From Pseudomonadota bacterium (GTDB taxonomy: Bacteria > Pseudomonadota > Gammaproteobacteria > Steroidobacterales > JBCBZW01): 64,000 bases of DNA. The stretch is taken from positions 1 through 64,000 of the forward strand of contig JBCCWS010000009.1 of the NCBI GenBank assembly GCA_039193195.1, in the 5' to 3' direction. Positions within the stretch are counted from its first letter, which is position 1. Each line of letters starts with the position of its first letter. This document shows, piece after piece, positions 7,423 to 16,509 of the stretch. Position numbers and translations under genes: made by a program. A model generated the notes under the pieces. That model searched no databases. It was not told the DNA's origin and worked only from the letters and a program-made list of their open reading frames with translations.

Positions 7423-10400
7423 TTAGTCCTCAAGCGCGTCGACGAGTTGGCGCAGCATCGCCACTGACTCAAGCGACGGGGCCGCACGCAGGAACGGCGA
7501 CGATGAGGCGACCGGCGTCTGCCGTGGATCGCAGAGCACCTCCAGGCATCGCTGCAGCTGCTTCGGCTCGAGGCCGCAGCGCTCCAACCACGCCTTCGCC
7601 TTCGGCGACGACTCCACTTGCTTGAGCAAGCACTCCAGGAAGCGGCACCAACGCTCGGTGGCGCCATCGGGTTCGTCGCGGCCCGTGGGCGGCGGGTGGT
7701 TGCCCCCGTGCCAGGCGGCGCCGGTCACGATCTGCTCCCGCGTGAAGGGCCGCTGGCGCAGCGTGTTGCCCTTGGCCCGCAGGAGGAAGCGATAGACGCC
7801 GTTCGCCGTCGCCGTGGTGCTGGTGCGAAACACGCCGGGCTCCTCCTCCACCAGGGGCAGGCTCACCTGCGTACCGTCGGGTCGGGTGATTTCGGCGTGC
7901 ACGCTCGCCCGTTGCTCCACGGGTAGACCGTACTCGGTCAGCACCGCTTGCACGCTCATCTCGGCACCCGCCTCGTAGCCCGTCTGCGCCAAACTCGCGC
8001 GCATGCGCAGGTTGCTGTAGCTGTGCACGTTTAGGCTATAGCGGATCCCATGCTGCAGGGTTTGCTCGTAGAGGGCGAAGTTCTCCTTCTCGAGCCGACT
8101 GAGGTAGCGCTTGTAGGCGCGATCGTCAATCTCCAGCACCGCGCGCCATTGCCCCGCCGCCGCGCCGGCGCCGAGCGGTACCGGTAGGCTCATGCGGTAG
8201 TAGCTCGTGTTCTGGCCGGAGATGTACTCGGTGCCTGGCAGGGCGCTGGCGACGCTCGGGGTCAGCAGCTCGCCGTCGGGCGTGAGCAGGGAGAAGCAGA
8301 TCACCTCCGGCGCGGGCGTGAGCAGTATCACGTCGCTGGTGATATCGGTCTCCGTGAGGTTGAAGGGGATGCAGTGTTGCTGGCGCGCGCCGAGGAATCC
8401 CTGGGGGTCGAGCACGATGTCCTCGTTGGTGACGCCGGCGAGGATCTGCAGGTAGTACTTGGCCAACAGGAAGTAGTCGTCGCCGGCGAGATCGCCGGTC
8501 AACAGCAGGTAGCCGCCGGTGCCGTTGGTCAAGGCGGTCAGCGCCGTCGGCTGGATGACATCGGCGGTGCCGAGGCCGATCGCGTACACGCGGTCGTCGA
8601 TCATGTGATCGACGTCGGCGATGTAGTCGGCGGCGGTCTCGTGACCGTCGGTGAACACGATCATCGCGCGCACGTCGTAGCTCGTCTGCGGGGCGAGCGC
8701 GCCCTGCGCCTGCTGCACGCCGTCGCCGATGGCGGTGGCGCCAGCCGGGTTAGGCGTATGGCCCTCTACGGCGATCTTGGCGGCGGCGCGACCGGCACCG
8801 AACACGGGCACGCCGGCGACAGTGACGGGCATGACGTCGTAAGCGTCGTGGTCGAAGCTAACGATGCCGATCGCATTGTCCTCTTGAATCACCTCGAGCA
8901 GCGGTGGCACCGAGGCCTTGAGCACGTCCACGCGCTTCGGTAGATCCGAGAGGCCCGACGCCCAGCCCATGCTCTGGGACTGGTCCAGCACGAGCTCGAC
9001 GGCCACCGTGGGGCGCGTCACCGTATTGGCGCTGATCGGGATGGTCCATTGCTGGCCGGTCTCGACCCATTCGATGGTAACGCTGCCGTTCGCCGTGTCG
9101 CCGTCGTTGGTGGCCGTGTAGGCGAGCCAGAGCTTCGCGGGCCGTGGCCCGAGGTCCGCCGAGAAACCCAGCGTCTCGGTGATGCCGAGGGGCGTCGAGA
9201 ACGGACCGCTTGGCCCGGCGACGATCGTCAAGGTGACCGGCTCGCAGGACTGCACGGTGAAGTCAGCGGCACGCACCGTCGTCTCCCCTTCAGGCACGTC
9301 GTTGAAGTTGATGCTCAGCGAATCCAGGGTCACGGTGGGGTCGACGCCGCACACGGCACTGGCCGCATTGATGCGGCCGAAGCCGTACCACTGGCTGAAG
9401 CCGCCGATCCACTGCCCGACGGGGTCGGTGTTGGCCGCATCGATCTGCACGGCCGTGTTGCGCAGGCGGTCGCGCACGGCGGCACGCGACAGGGAGTCGT
9501 CGTTCGAGAGCATCAGCCCGGCCACGGCGGCCACCGTGGGCGCGGCGGCCGAGGTGCCGCCAAAGCTCTGTTCGCCACCGGACGCATCGAGCGAAGGCGC
9601 GCCGGCGCCCTGGGCACACACGTCGATCTCAGGTCCAAAGTTCGAGGTGCCCGCCTTGCGCTCGACACCGGTACCGTCTGGCTGCAGCGAGTTGGCCACG
9701 GCGATCGTGTCGGGGTGCGCGGCCCAGGTACGAAAGCCCGTGATCAACGTGTTGTCGTTCCCGGCGGAGTAGACCACGACCGTGCCGAGGCCGCCTCGAC
9801 CGTTGTTGGCGAGGTCCTGGAAGGTGTCGTCCATGATGCCGGAGAGGGCCAGCCCGTTGCTGCCGTGGGAGCAGCTGATGATGTCTGCGCCGTTCGGGAG
9901 TGGCTCCGCTGGCCAGCCGCTGCTGCTGTTGCCGGTGCTAAAGCCGGCGGCCCACAGCAGCACATCGGGGTAGTTGGCGTCGGTGAGGCTGGGGCGTTCC
10001 ATCACGATCTGATGGGTATTCGAGGCGATGCCTGCGACGCCCGTGTTGTTGTCCGTGCGGGCGGCGATGATCCCATAAACGCCCATGCCGTGATCGGTGT
10101 CCGGCGTATAGCCGGCCACCGTGCACTCGCGCAAGCCTGAGAAATCGTAGCAACGCGCCACCTGGTTGGTGCCATCGGTCAGGTTGCCGCCGATGTCAGG
10201 ATGATCCGTGTCGAGGCCGCGATCGAGGGAGGCAATGTAGATCTGAGGTCGGCCGAGCGTATGGTCGGGATCCGCACTGTTGAGGATCTGCCAGGCGATG
10301 TCGACGTTTTGCAACGTCAGGTTGGCCTGGGTGGCGTAGGTGGGATCGTCCGGTGCGTCCTGCGGGAAGGCATCGTCGGTGATCTCCGCCATGATGTCGG

Positions 10401-11247
10401 GCTCACCGTAGACCAGCAGGTCATCCTGGTACCATTGCTCGATGATCGCCAAATGCTGCCGATAGTCCCCTGGAGGAAGCTCGATCAACCAACCGTTGCG
10501 GGCCTGGCGGAAGCCGCGCAGGATCGTGCCACCGGCCTCAGCGACCAGCTTGTCGACCTGCGCTCGCTCCACCCCCTCGCGGAAGCGCACGACGAAGCGA
10601 TTGTCGATCACCTTGCAGCTGCCTGGCGTAAGATCGGTGGGGACGCCGATCCGTGCCTGATCTCCGGTTATCTTGCGAATGGCGTGATGAAGTTCGGCGC
10701 GCGCGGCGTCCGTGTCATCATCGGTGCAGCGGAAGGTCCAAACGGCGCCTTGCGCCTGGATGAACGCAGGTTGATCCTCCTCCCCGCTCTGCCCGTCCAG
10801 AGGCGCGGGATCGAGGGGAAGCGTCTTGAGGATCTTGGAGCAGATCCTATCCGCCTTCTTGGCGTCCGGCTGGCCCGCGGGGAAACAGACAGCGAGTAGA
10901 TCGCCCGGCGGCTCAAACGGCACGGTGTTTTGGCCGAGGCGGTAGAACGGCCAGTCCGGATCGCCCACATACGCCGAGGCGGTGGCCCCCGCCGCCCCGA
11001 CCTCTAGTGAACGTGCGGGCGAGAGCCCCGCTGCGCACGCGACGTGTAGGGTGTAGGTGCCTTCGGGCGCGTGTACTTCGTAGGCGGCGCTGGCGCCCAC
11101 TTGGTCGAGCGCATAGGTACGATCGTGTGCGCGTAGCTCGACCTTAGCGGCGGCGACGAGCGGCCTGCCGTGAACATCGTGGACGGTAACGCGCACCGGA
11201 ACGGCGCCGGGGACCTCATTCGGGTCAGTCTGTTTTTTCTTGCTCAT
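7423..11247 (-). CDS. Multidomain subtilase (S8) with von Willebrand A domain
   Basis: This is a 1274-aa protein. After a short Lys-rich start there is a carboxypeptidase-regulatory-like beta domain (about 15-85), then a fervidolysin-like pro-region (about 215-300) and an S8 peptidase domain. The triad is complete: Asp342 (SLDRGLDTDHPD), His386 (DTDHGMGVYG) and Ser566 (GGTSAAAPTVAAVAG). A beta-sandwich linker follows, then a VWA domain with the DxSxS metal site DQSQS starting at Asp755, and a C-terminal beta-rich region. The start ATG at 11247 has AGGAG seven bases upstream; the longer frame to 11334 lacks one. No signal peptide or Tat motif is visible, unusual for a subtilase, so it either acts in the cytoplasm or leaves by a dedicated route. 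It lies 162 bases behind a sigma-like gene on the same strand. Confidence 0.88.
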   Translation of the reverse strand: MSKKKQTDPNEVPGAVPVRVTVHDVHGRPLVAAAKVELRAHDRTYALDQVGASAAYEVHAPEGTYTLHVACAAGLSPARSLEVGAAGATASAYVGDPDWPFYRLGQNTVPFEPPGDLLAVCFPAGQPDAKKADRICSKILKTLPLDPAPLDGQSGEEDQPAFIQAQGAVWTFRCTDDDTDAARAELHHAIRKITGDQARIGVPTDLTPGSCKVIDNRFVVRFREGVERAQVDKLVAEAGGTILRGFRQARNGWLIELPPGDYRQHLAIIEQWYQDDLLVYGEPDIMAEITDDAFPQDAPDDPTYATQANLTLQNVDIAWQILNSADPDHTLGRPQIYIASLDRGLDTDHPDIGGNLTDGTNQVARCYDFSGLRECTVAGYTPDTDHGMGVYGIIAARTDNNTGVAGIASNTHQIVMERPSLTDANYPDVLLWAAGFSTGNSSSGWPAEPLPNGADIISCSHGSNGLALSGIMDDTFQDLANNGRGGLGTVVVYSAGNDNTLITGFRTWAAHPDTIAVANSLQPDGTGVERKAGTSNFGPEIDVCAQGAGAPSLDASGGEQSFGGTSAAAPTVAAVAGLMLSNDDSLSRAAVRDRLRNTAVQIDAANTDPVGQWIGGFSQWYGFGRINAASAVCGVDPTVTLDSLSINFNDVPEGETTVRAADFTVQSCEPVTLTIVAGPSGPFSTPLGITETLGFSADLGPRPAKLWLAYTATNDGDTANGSVTIEWVETGQQWTIPISANTVTRPTVAVELVLDQSQSMGWASGLSDLPKRVDVLKASVPPLLEVIQEDNAIGIVSFDHDAYDVMPVTVAGVPVFGAGRAAAKIAVEGHTPNPAGATAIGDGVQQAQGALAPQTSYDVRAMIVFTDGHETAADYIADVDHMIDDRVYAIGLGTADVIQPTALTALTNGTGGYLLLTGDLAGDDYFLLAKYYLQILAGVTNEDIVLDPQGFLGARQQHCIPFNLTETDITSDVILLTPAPEVICFSLLTPDGELLTPSVASALPGTEYISGQNTSYYRMSLPVPLGAGAAAGQWRAVLEIDDRAYKRYLSRLEKENFALYEQTLQHGIRYSLNVHSYSNLRMRASLAQTGYEAGAEMSVQAVLTEYGLPVEQRASVHAEITRPDGTQVSLPLVEEEPGVFRTSTTATANGVYRFLLRAKGNTLRQRPFTREQIVTGAAWHGGNHPPPTGRDEPDGATERWCRFLECLLKQVESSPKAKAWLERCGLEPKQLQRCLEVLCDPRQTPVASSSPFLRAAPSLESVAMLRQLVDALED

Positions 11248-11409
11248 TGTGTTGTCTCCTGTGGTGCTTATCCCGCCCATTCTTTTTCTTTGGCCTCTGT
11301 CAGCACAGCGATGGTCGAGTACTTGCTCCTTCACCGATCGCCGGGAGGCGCTCGCAAGATCGTGCGACGGTGTTAGCGAGCGCTGCCCTGAGGGCGCTCC
11401 CTACAGGCC

Positions 11410-12306
11410 TCAGGACTCCCTAGCGCCGTCGATGCCGCAGTCTCGCAAGGCGTCTTTAAGTTGCGTAATCAACGACTTAAAGCGCCGCTCAGCGACCCGT
11501 CGACCGCAGCCCAGGCGCTCGCCGATCACCCGAAAGGAAGACCCCTCCTGCACGCGCAGGGTGAGCAGATGCCGCTGGCTCTCGTCGAGGTGGACACGCG
11601 CGCATAGCGCGTCGAGCGCACGCTTGTATGCACGGGTGGACAGGGTGTCGTCGTCGCTGGACGGGTGATGGTGCCGGTTCGCGCTGCTGGCCAAGCGGCC
11701 GAGCGTCGACAACAGCAGCTCCCGCTCGTCTTCCAGCAAGCCTTTGTGCTGAACAGCAAGCTCTAGGGGAACGCCGAGCAGTACCTCCCCACAAGGCGGG
11801 CCAGCGCCCGCCCCGGCTGTCTTAAGTTCGCGAAGGATCGCGACCACCTCTGCCTGGATGACCTCATCGCCGCGGCTTACACGCTTGATGATCGCCTCGT
11901 CTGGCTCGTGCTGGACACGCGCGCTGAACACGCGAACCCACAGGGCGCCGCGCCGCTGCACCCAGGCCGGGGGACGGCGCCGCCCCATCTTTGCTCTGGC
12001 GTAGTTCTCTAGTAGCCTATAAAAACAGGTGGCCAAAAAAGCCTCGGGCGCGCCAACCTGCCGATAGCTGCTGCGCAAGATGGCCCAGCCATCTTCGCTG
12101 AGCGCACACAGCGCGTAGTCGAACGCGGCAGCACCGTCCGGACTCCACCGAAAGCGCCGCTCCGCGCGCGCATCGAGTTGCTCGTAAAGCGAAAAGAAAA
12201 CGCGGCCCCAATCGACCGAGTCACCCGGTTCAGCGTCGACAATCGGCGCGGCGATAGGCGGAGAAATAGGCGGATTGTTAACGGCTTGCGACGTACTTGC
12301 GGACAC
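11410..12306 (-). CDS. Divergent sigma-70/ECF-like regulator
   Basis: This 298-aa protein is probably a transcription regulator of the sigma-70 type. The C-terminal 60 residues look like sigma region 4: LDESQRHLLTLRVQEGSSF, then a helix-turn-helix GERLGCGRRVAERRFKSL. An N-terminal segment around residues 60-115 (a YRQVGAPEAFLATCFYRLLENYARAKMG-type stretch) may be a diverged region 2. A conventional DAED region 2.2 is absent. I chose the GTG at 12306 because AGGGAGG precedes it by eight bases; the frame extends to 12348 without a ribosome binding site. It lies directly upstream of the subtilase-VWA gene on the same strand and may control it. Confidence 0.65.
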   Translation of the reverse strand: MSASTSQAVNNPPISPPIAAPIVDAEPGDSVDWGRVFFSLYEQLDARAERRFRWSPDGAAAFDYALCALSEDGWAILRSSYRQVGAPEAFLATCFYRLLENYARAKMGRRRPPAWVQRRGALWVRVFSARVQHEPDEAIIKRVSRGDEVIQAEVVAILRELKTAGAGAGPPCGEVLLGVPLELAVQHKGLLEDERELLLSTLGRLASSANRHHHPSSDDDTLSTRAYKRALDALCARVHLDESQRHLLTLRVQEGSSFRVIGERLGCGRRVAERRFKSLITQLKDALRDCGIDGARES

Positions 12307-12392
12307 GGTCGTCACCTCCCTTAGGCGAGGACGACATACGGCCCTCACAAGGGAGAGCCCGCCCCCGTCCTATCAATCCGAATCCGGTAGCG

Positions 12393-12422
12393 AAAGCGGG
12401 ATCGGAGGGAAAATCCCGCTTT
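12393..12422. terminator. Strong hairpin upstream of the 12514 gene
   Basis: A perfect 10-bp stem (AAAGCGGGAT 12393-12402 with ATCCCGCTTT 12413-12422) encloses a 10-base purine-rich loop and is followed on the plus strand by one more T. It could terminate the minus-strand transcript of the kinase operon, or act as a leader hairpin for the downstream plus-strand gene. Confidence 0.5.
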
Positions 12423-12513
12423 TGGCGGCGACTTCGGATTTTCTGTAGAGGAGGACGTCGATCGGAGAATGAGGCGTCTACGGTCAGTCACACTTGACTT
12501 CAGGGAAATGAAA

Positions 12514-13041
12514 ATGAGCAGTGTTTTTGATCACCGCGATGCAACGATCTACTGCCACGTAACCCACGTGGTGAAGAACGACTATGGAGAGATCGTTGAA
12601 CTAGCCAACCCAGAGGCAGAGCCGTGCTGGAGTGTTCCCTTGAACATGGTGCGGGAACAGCTGACTGGGGGGTTCGCGCGCTACTTTACGCGGGAGACTG
12701 TAGGCAGCACGGAAAAGGTGTTCGAGATCAGCCAAACCGCCACGGGCGTGGAACTTGATCCAGACGCACCTACGCCGCTGCATGAGCTACCCGTGCTCAC
12801 TGAGCCGTGCGAGGAAGATACGGCGACCCTGATAGGAGCCGTGCAACAGGTCGCTCGTTTGCTTTACGCCTTGCCGGCGGACCTGCCCGCTGTGAGAGAG
12901 CTGCAGATCGCTTACGGGGACGTCACGCGAGCGACGGCAAGAACGGCAGCAATCCTACGGCTGGTGACGGACGGGGTTGGGAACAGCCGCGGCCACACCT
13001 CAGACCCTCCTAAGGAGAGGGAACTGGGCATCTCGCCATAG
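12514..13041 (+). CDS. Hypothetical protein
   Basis: I do not recognise this 175-aa protein. It has no signal peptide or membrane segment. The N-terminal half is mixed alpha/beta (FDHRDATIYCHVTHVVKNDY). The C-terminal half (about 105-160) is helical, with LIGAVQQVARLLYALP followed by an Ala/Arg-rich stretch. The ATG at 12514 has AGGGA seven bases upstream; in-frame ATGs at 12508 and 12469 are alternatives. Its end overlaps the convergent kinase gene by 32 bases. It is the only plus-strand gene in a 13-kb minus-strand block, and a strong hairpin stands about 90 bases upstream. It could be a partner of the flanking sigma or kinase genes, but nothing in the sequence proves that. Confidence 0.55.
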   Translation: MSSVFDHRDATIYCHVTHVVKNDYGEIVELANPEAEPCWSVPLNMVREQLTGGFARYFTRETVGSTEKVFEISQTATGVELDPDAPTPLHELPVLTEPCEEDTATLIGAVQQVARLLYALPADLPAVRELQIAYGDVTRATARTAAILRLVTDGVGNSRGHTSDPPKERELGISP

Positions 13042-15631
13042 CGCTGCGTACACGCTCGATCTGCTCGAAGATGGGATGATCTTCTGGCCAATGCACTCGC
13101 AGCATCCGTTCGGCCTGATGAAGGTGCATCACGCCTTCATCGGGCCGACCACCCTGAATGAGAGCGGTAGCGTAGCTCACGCGCGCCTGGTTGGCTGTGG
13201 TATTGGTATCGCCATAGCGTTTGCTCATGGACGAATACGCGCGTTCGGCAAGTACGAGGGCGCGTGGGGGATCCGTGCACCGCTCGTTCAGATACTCGGC
13301 ATAGTGTAGGCGGGCGTGGTTTTGTAGGAAGTCTGCCTGTCCCTTCTCAAGCGCTAAAGCCTGCTCGAACTTCGCACTCGCTCGCTGGTCATCAGCCGCT
13401 CCCATGGCGCGGGCGAGGCGGGCTTGCATGAAAGCCTGAGTCTCCACAGCAAACCGCCTACTCACAGCAAGACCTTCAGCTCGAGTCATCAGATCGACCG
13501 CTTGCTCCGCGCGATCGGTCGCCTCTAGGACAGACGCTAGGTAGGTAAGCGTCCAGGCGATCTCAAGGTGCTCCTCGCGGCCGATGGTACGCTCGAAGGT
13601 GGCGAGTGCATGACGATAGTGACGCTCGGCCAACGCGTAATCGAACATGCGAGCCGCCACCTCTCCGATATTTCGCGATAGGTAAGCGTGGTCGACATGG
13701 GTCTCGGGCAAAATCGCCTGCAGGATAGCCTGCGCTTGCCCGAACAGATCCAGCGCCTCCGTGAAGCGCCTGCGCTCGGCAAGAACGCCACCAAGGGAGA
13801 TGAGCGCGTTGGCGTATTCGGAGTGTTGATCCCCGTACACTCGCTGCGCGCAAGCGACCGTGGCGCGGCCCCACCGCTCGGCTTCCTCGAGCTCGCTAGC
13901 AATGCGTTCGATACCCGCCAAGCCCGCTTGTGCCCGACAACTTGCGGGCGAAGCATCGTCCAACCCCCGTAGGGCCTTTGAGAACTCTTGACGGCCGCGC
14001 TTGGTATCACGTCGTAGATACGCGACATTGCCGAGCACGTTGTGGGCCTGTGCGAGTAACACTAAGTCACTTCGCGAGCGATCGCTGGCGAGGGCGGCAC
14101 CTATACGAGCCTCGGCGTCGTCCAAGCGATCGAGCTCGACCATGCAGCGCGCCGCGTTGACGCGGGCACCAAAGCTCTCCACACGGCCTGAGAGGTTGAT
14201 GCAGGCTTCGAACAGGCCGAGGGAACGTGCCGCGCGCCCCAAGGCGTTGATGACCTCATCGGCCACCGCCAACGAGGGCCACTGACGGGTGGTCAGCTCC
14301 TGCTCCGCGCCGCTCAGGAGGGCGGCTGCGTCCACCACCACTCGCCCATCGGCGAGCGTGGAGACCGCGGCGTTGGGATCGCTCGCCTCGAACATTCCGC
14401 TGATCAGCTGCAACGTGGTGTCGCGAACGAGCTCGGCGCGCTGCGTCTCACGAGACTGCTGCATCACCGAGACCGCAGCACCTAAACCTACGGCAGCTAC
14501 TACAGCGGCGCTCACCACGGGCGCACGGTGGCGAGCCACCCACTTTCTAACCCGGTAGGCCGTGTTGCCCTGTCGCGCCGATACGGACCGTCCCATGAGG
14601 TACTGATCCAGGTTGGCTAGGAACTGCGCCATGCTTCGAAAGCGGGTCTCCGGCACGGGCCGCAGCGCCGTCAATAGGATCGCGTCCAGGTCCCCCCGCA
14701 ACGCGCGCGACCGTTCGCGCACGTCAAAGCTGGCCGAAGCCGATGACAGAGCCTTGGCGCTCGGCGCGGTTAGCCCACGCTGGACGTTCGCCAGCACCGT
14801 TGCGGCGCTTGGTTGCTCACCGTACGGCGCGGCGCCCGTGAGCAACTCGTAGAGCACCAGGGCAAGCTGGTACACGTCCGTCTCAACCCGCGACTGCGCC
14901 GAATCGAGCTGCTCCGGCGCCGCGTACGCGAGCGTGCAATACTGGCCGTAGCGCAGGCTGAGGGCCTCGTCGCCATCGACCGGTTGATGCAATGACTTGG
15001 CGATGCCGAAGTCCATCAGCTTCGCCTGGCCATCCTCGGTGATCAGCACGTTGCTGGGCTTGAGATCGCGATGGAGGACCGCGCGACTGTGCGCGTAGGC
15101 CACCGCTTCACCAACATCGCGAATCAAGCTCACGATGCCTGGCACGTCGAGTCGACGCTCTTGCACGTAACGGTCGATGGGCAGGCCCTGCACGTACTCC
15201 ATCACGTAGTAGGGCTGGCCATCCGCGCCGACACCACCGTCCAGGAACCGACACAGGTGCGGATGACTAAAGTCCGCGATTAGCTGGCGTTCACGTTCAA
15301 AGAGAGCCGTCAGCGCCTCATCGAAGGCGACGCGCGGCCGCTTGATCACCACCTGTTGCTCGAATTGGCCGTCGCCGCGCTCGGCGAGAAACACGTCGGC
15401 CATGCCGCCTTGATCCAGCCGTTCGAGCAACCGGTAAGGCCCCAGCATGGCCGGGGCATCCGTCACCTGCTCGAGCTGGACAATCCCCACGACGCAGTCG
15501 TCGAACAGCTTGCGCACCTCGTCAGCAAGATCCTGTGACCGCAGTGCGGCAAGCTTCTCCTCGGTGGGATCCTCGCGATACTCATCCAGGAGGGAGCAGA
15601 CCTGTTTCCAGGTGATCGGGGAGATATCCAT
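13010..15631 (-). CDS. Membrane Ser/Thr protein kinase with C-terminal TPR sensor
   Basis: This is an 873-aa Hanks-type kinase. After an N-terminal helical region, the kinase domain (about 64-345) shows the glycine loop LDQGGMADVFLAERG, catalytic Lys97 (VVIKRP), the HRDLKPSN catalytic loop (His187-Asp189) and DFGIAKS (Asp207-Gly209). A single membrane span lies at about 371-390, and the remaining ~480 residues, outside the membrane, are tetratricopeptide repeats. The ATG at 15631 follows AAAGGA; an upstream extension to 15703 overlaps the sigma gene and is unlikely. It is 23 bases downstream of an ECF sigma gene, the arrangement of PknT/EcfP pairs, in which the kinase phosphorylates the sigma factor. 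Confidence 0.93.
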   Translation of the reverse strand: MDISPITWKQVCSLLDEYREDPTEEKLAALRSQDLADEVRKLFDDCVVGIVQLEQVTDAPAMLGPYRLLERLDQGGMADVFLAERGDGQFEQQVVIKRPRVAFDEALTALFERERQLIADFSHPHLCRFLDGGVGADGQPYYVMEYVQGLPIDRYVQERRLDVPGIVSLIRDVGEAVAYAHSRAVLHRDLKPSNVLITEDGQAKLMDFGIAKSLHQPVDGDEALSLRYGQYCTLAYAAPEQLDSAQSRVETDVYQLALVLYELLTGAAPYGEQPSAATVLANVQRGLTAPSAKALSSASASFDVRERSRALRGDLDAILLTALRPVPETRFRSMAQFLANLDQYLMGRSVSARQGNTAYRVRKWVARHRAPVVSAAVVAAVGLGAAVSVMQQSRETQRAELVRDTTLQLISGMFEASDPNAAVSTLADGRVVVDAAALLSGAEQELTTRQWPSLAVADEVINALGRAARSLGLFEACINLSGRVESFGARVNAARCMVELDRLDDAEARIGAALASDRSRSDLVLLAQAHNVLGNVAYLRRDTKRGRQEFSKALRGLDDASPASCRAQAGLAGIERIASELEEAERWGRATVACAQRVYGDQHSEYANALISLGGVLAERRRFTEALDLFGQAQAILQAILPETHVDHAYLSRNIGEVAARMFDYALAERHYRHALATFERTIGREEHLEIAWTLTYLASVLEATDRAEQAVDLMTRAEGLAVSRRFAVETQAFMQARLARAMGAADDQRASAKFEQALALEKGQADFLQNHARLHYAEYLNERCTDPPRALVLAERAYSSMSKRYGDTNTTANQARVSYATALIQGGRPDEGVMHLHQAERMLRVHWPEDHPIFEQIERVRSAMARCPVPSP

Positions 15632-15654
15632 GAACCCGTCCTTTGCAAGGCCTC

Positions 15655-16269
15655 CTAGGCAGACCCTGTCCTCTGCGAGGCATCGCCCCCCCGCTGCTGA
15701 CATAGGGTGCGAATCAACAGCATGGCGTTGCTGAAGTCTGCCCGCGCCGTACTCTCATCGATGCCGAGATCCTGTCCAATCTGCTTCCAGGTGCGGTCGA
15801 ACCATAGGCGCTGGATGGCCACGGCATGCTGGCGCTCATCCAGGGCCTCTAGCCGTTGCCAGCACTGGGCGTGCAACACCAGCTCGTCCGTGCTGGGTGC
15901 GCTGGCGCCGTGGAGCTCTTCGCAGAACTCCTGCTGGTGCGCCGGGCCGCCCGAGGAGCGCAAGCTCTTCATCCGCTCGTACTCGCGCTTGAGCACCTTG
16001 TCGATCGCCCAGGAACACAGGGCGAGCAGATGGTTGGTGTTGTTCGGCCGCTTGCCGTACTGCTGCAGCTTAATAAACGCTTCGTGGAACAGCGCGGTGG
16101 TATCGAGATCTCTCGGCCGCAGATTTCGTTGGAGCGCGGCGTGGGCACGAGCGCGTACGATCGGCTGCAGCACTCGCCACAGGCGCTCCGTCGCCACCCG
16201 GTCCTCGGGCGACCACGTGGCGAGCACGCTTGCGACCTCGCCGATGATGGGATCTTCCGGATCAGACAT
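15655..16269 (-). CDS. ECF sigma factor, ECF43-like
   Basis: This 204-aa protein is an alternative sigma factor. Region 2 contains RDLDTTALFHEAFIKLQQYG (about residues 54-72), and region 4 ends the protein with WKQIGQDLGIDESTARADF. In ordinary ECF factors region 2.2 carries acidic DAED; here the equivalent reads DTTA (Thr57, Thr58). That replacement is typical of the ECF43 group, where a neighbouring Ser/Thr kinase phosphorylates a Thr to supply the missing charge. The ATG at 16269 has GGAG about ten bases upstream; the longer frame to 16380 looks spurious. The kinase gene follows 23 bases downstream. Targets are unknown, but the minus-strand exported-protein genes next door are candidates. 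Confidence 0.88.
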   Translation of the reverse strand: MSDPEDPIIGEVASVLATWSPEDRVATERLWRVLQPIVRARAHAALQRNLRPRDLDTTALFHEAFIKLQQYGKRPNNTNHLLALCSWAIDKVLKREYERMKSLRSSGGPAHQQEFCEELHGASAPSTDELVLHAQCWQRLEALDERQHAVAIQRLWFDRTWKQIGQDLGIDESTARADFSNAMLLIRTLCQQRGGDASQRTGSA

Positions 16270-16471
16270 GGACCGCTCCAGCACAGGGGAGACTGTTACG
16301 ATCCTAGCGACGGTTGCGGCCAACAGCGAACCTGCTAGGCACCTCGTCAGTAAGTGCGACGAGGCGCCTAAATTTCGCATGCTGGCGTCGGGGGTGTCTG
16401 CACCGGACCCGGTGCCGTTGTTCGCGTCGACGTACTCTCCTGCGCGTTGCAGCGATCAAGCAGCGCAGACC

Positions 16472-16496
16472 CTCCGCAGCCAACTCTGCTGCGGAG
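16472..16496 (-). terminator. Terminator-like hairpin
   Basis: CTCCGCAGC (16472-16480) pairs perfectly with GCTGCGGAG (16488-16496) around a 7-base loop. It starts 14 bases after the stop codon of the minus-strand exported-protein gene. There is no U-tract, so termination efficiency is uncertain. Confidence 0.5.
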
Positions 16497-16509
16497 AGCC
16501 CACTAGCGC

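Noticed and set aside
9049-10140. 363-aa plus-strand frame opposite the subtilase-VWA gene
   Set aside because: Antisense shadow with low-complexity composition; the minus-strand frame carries the clear S8 motifs.
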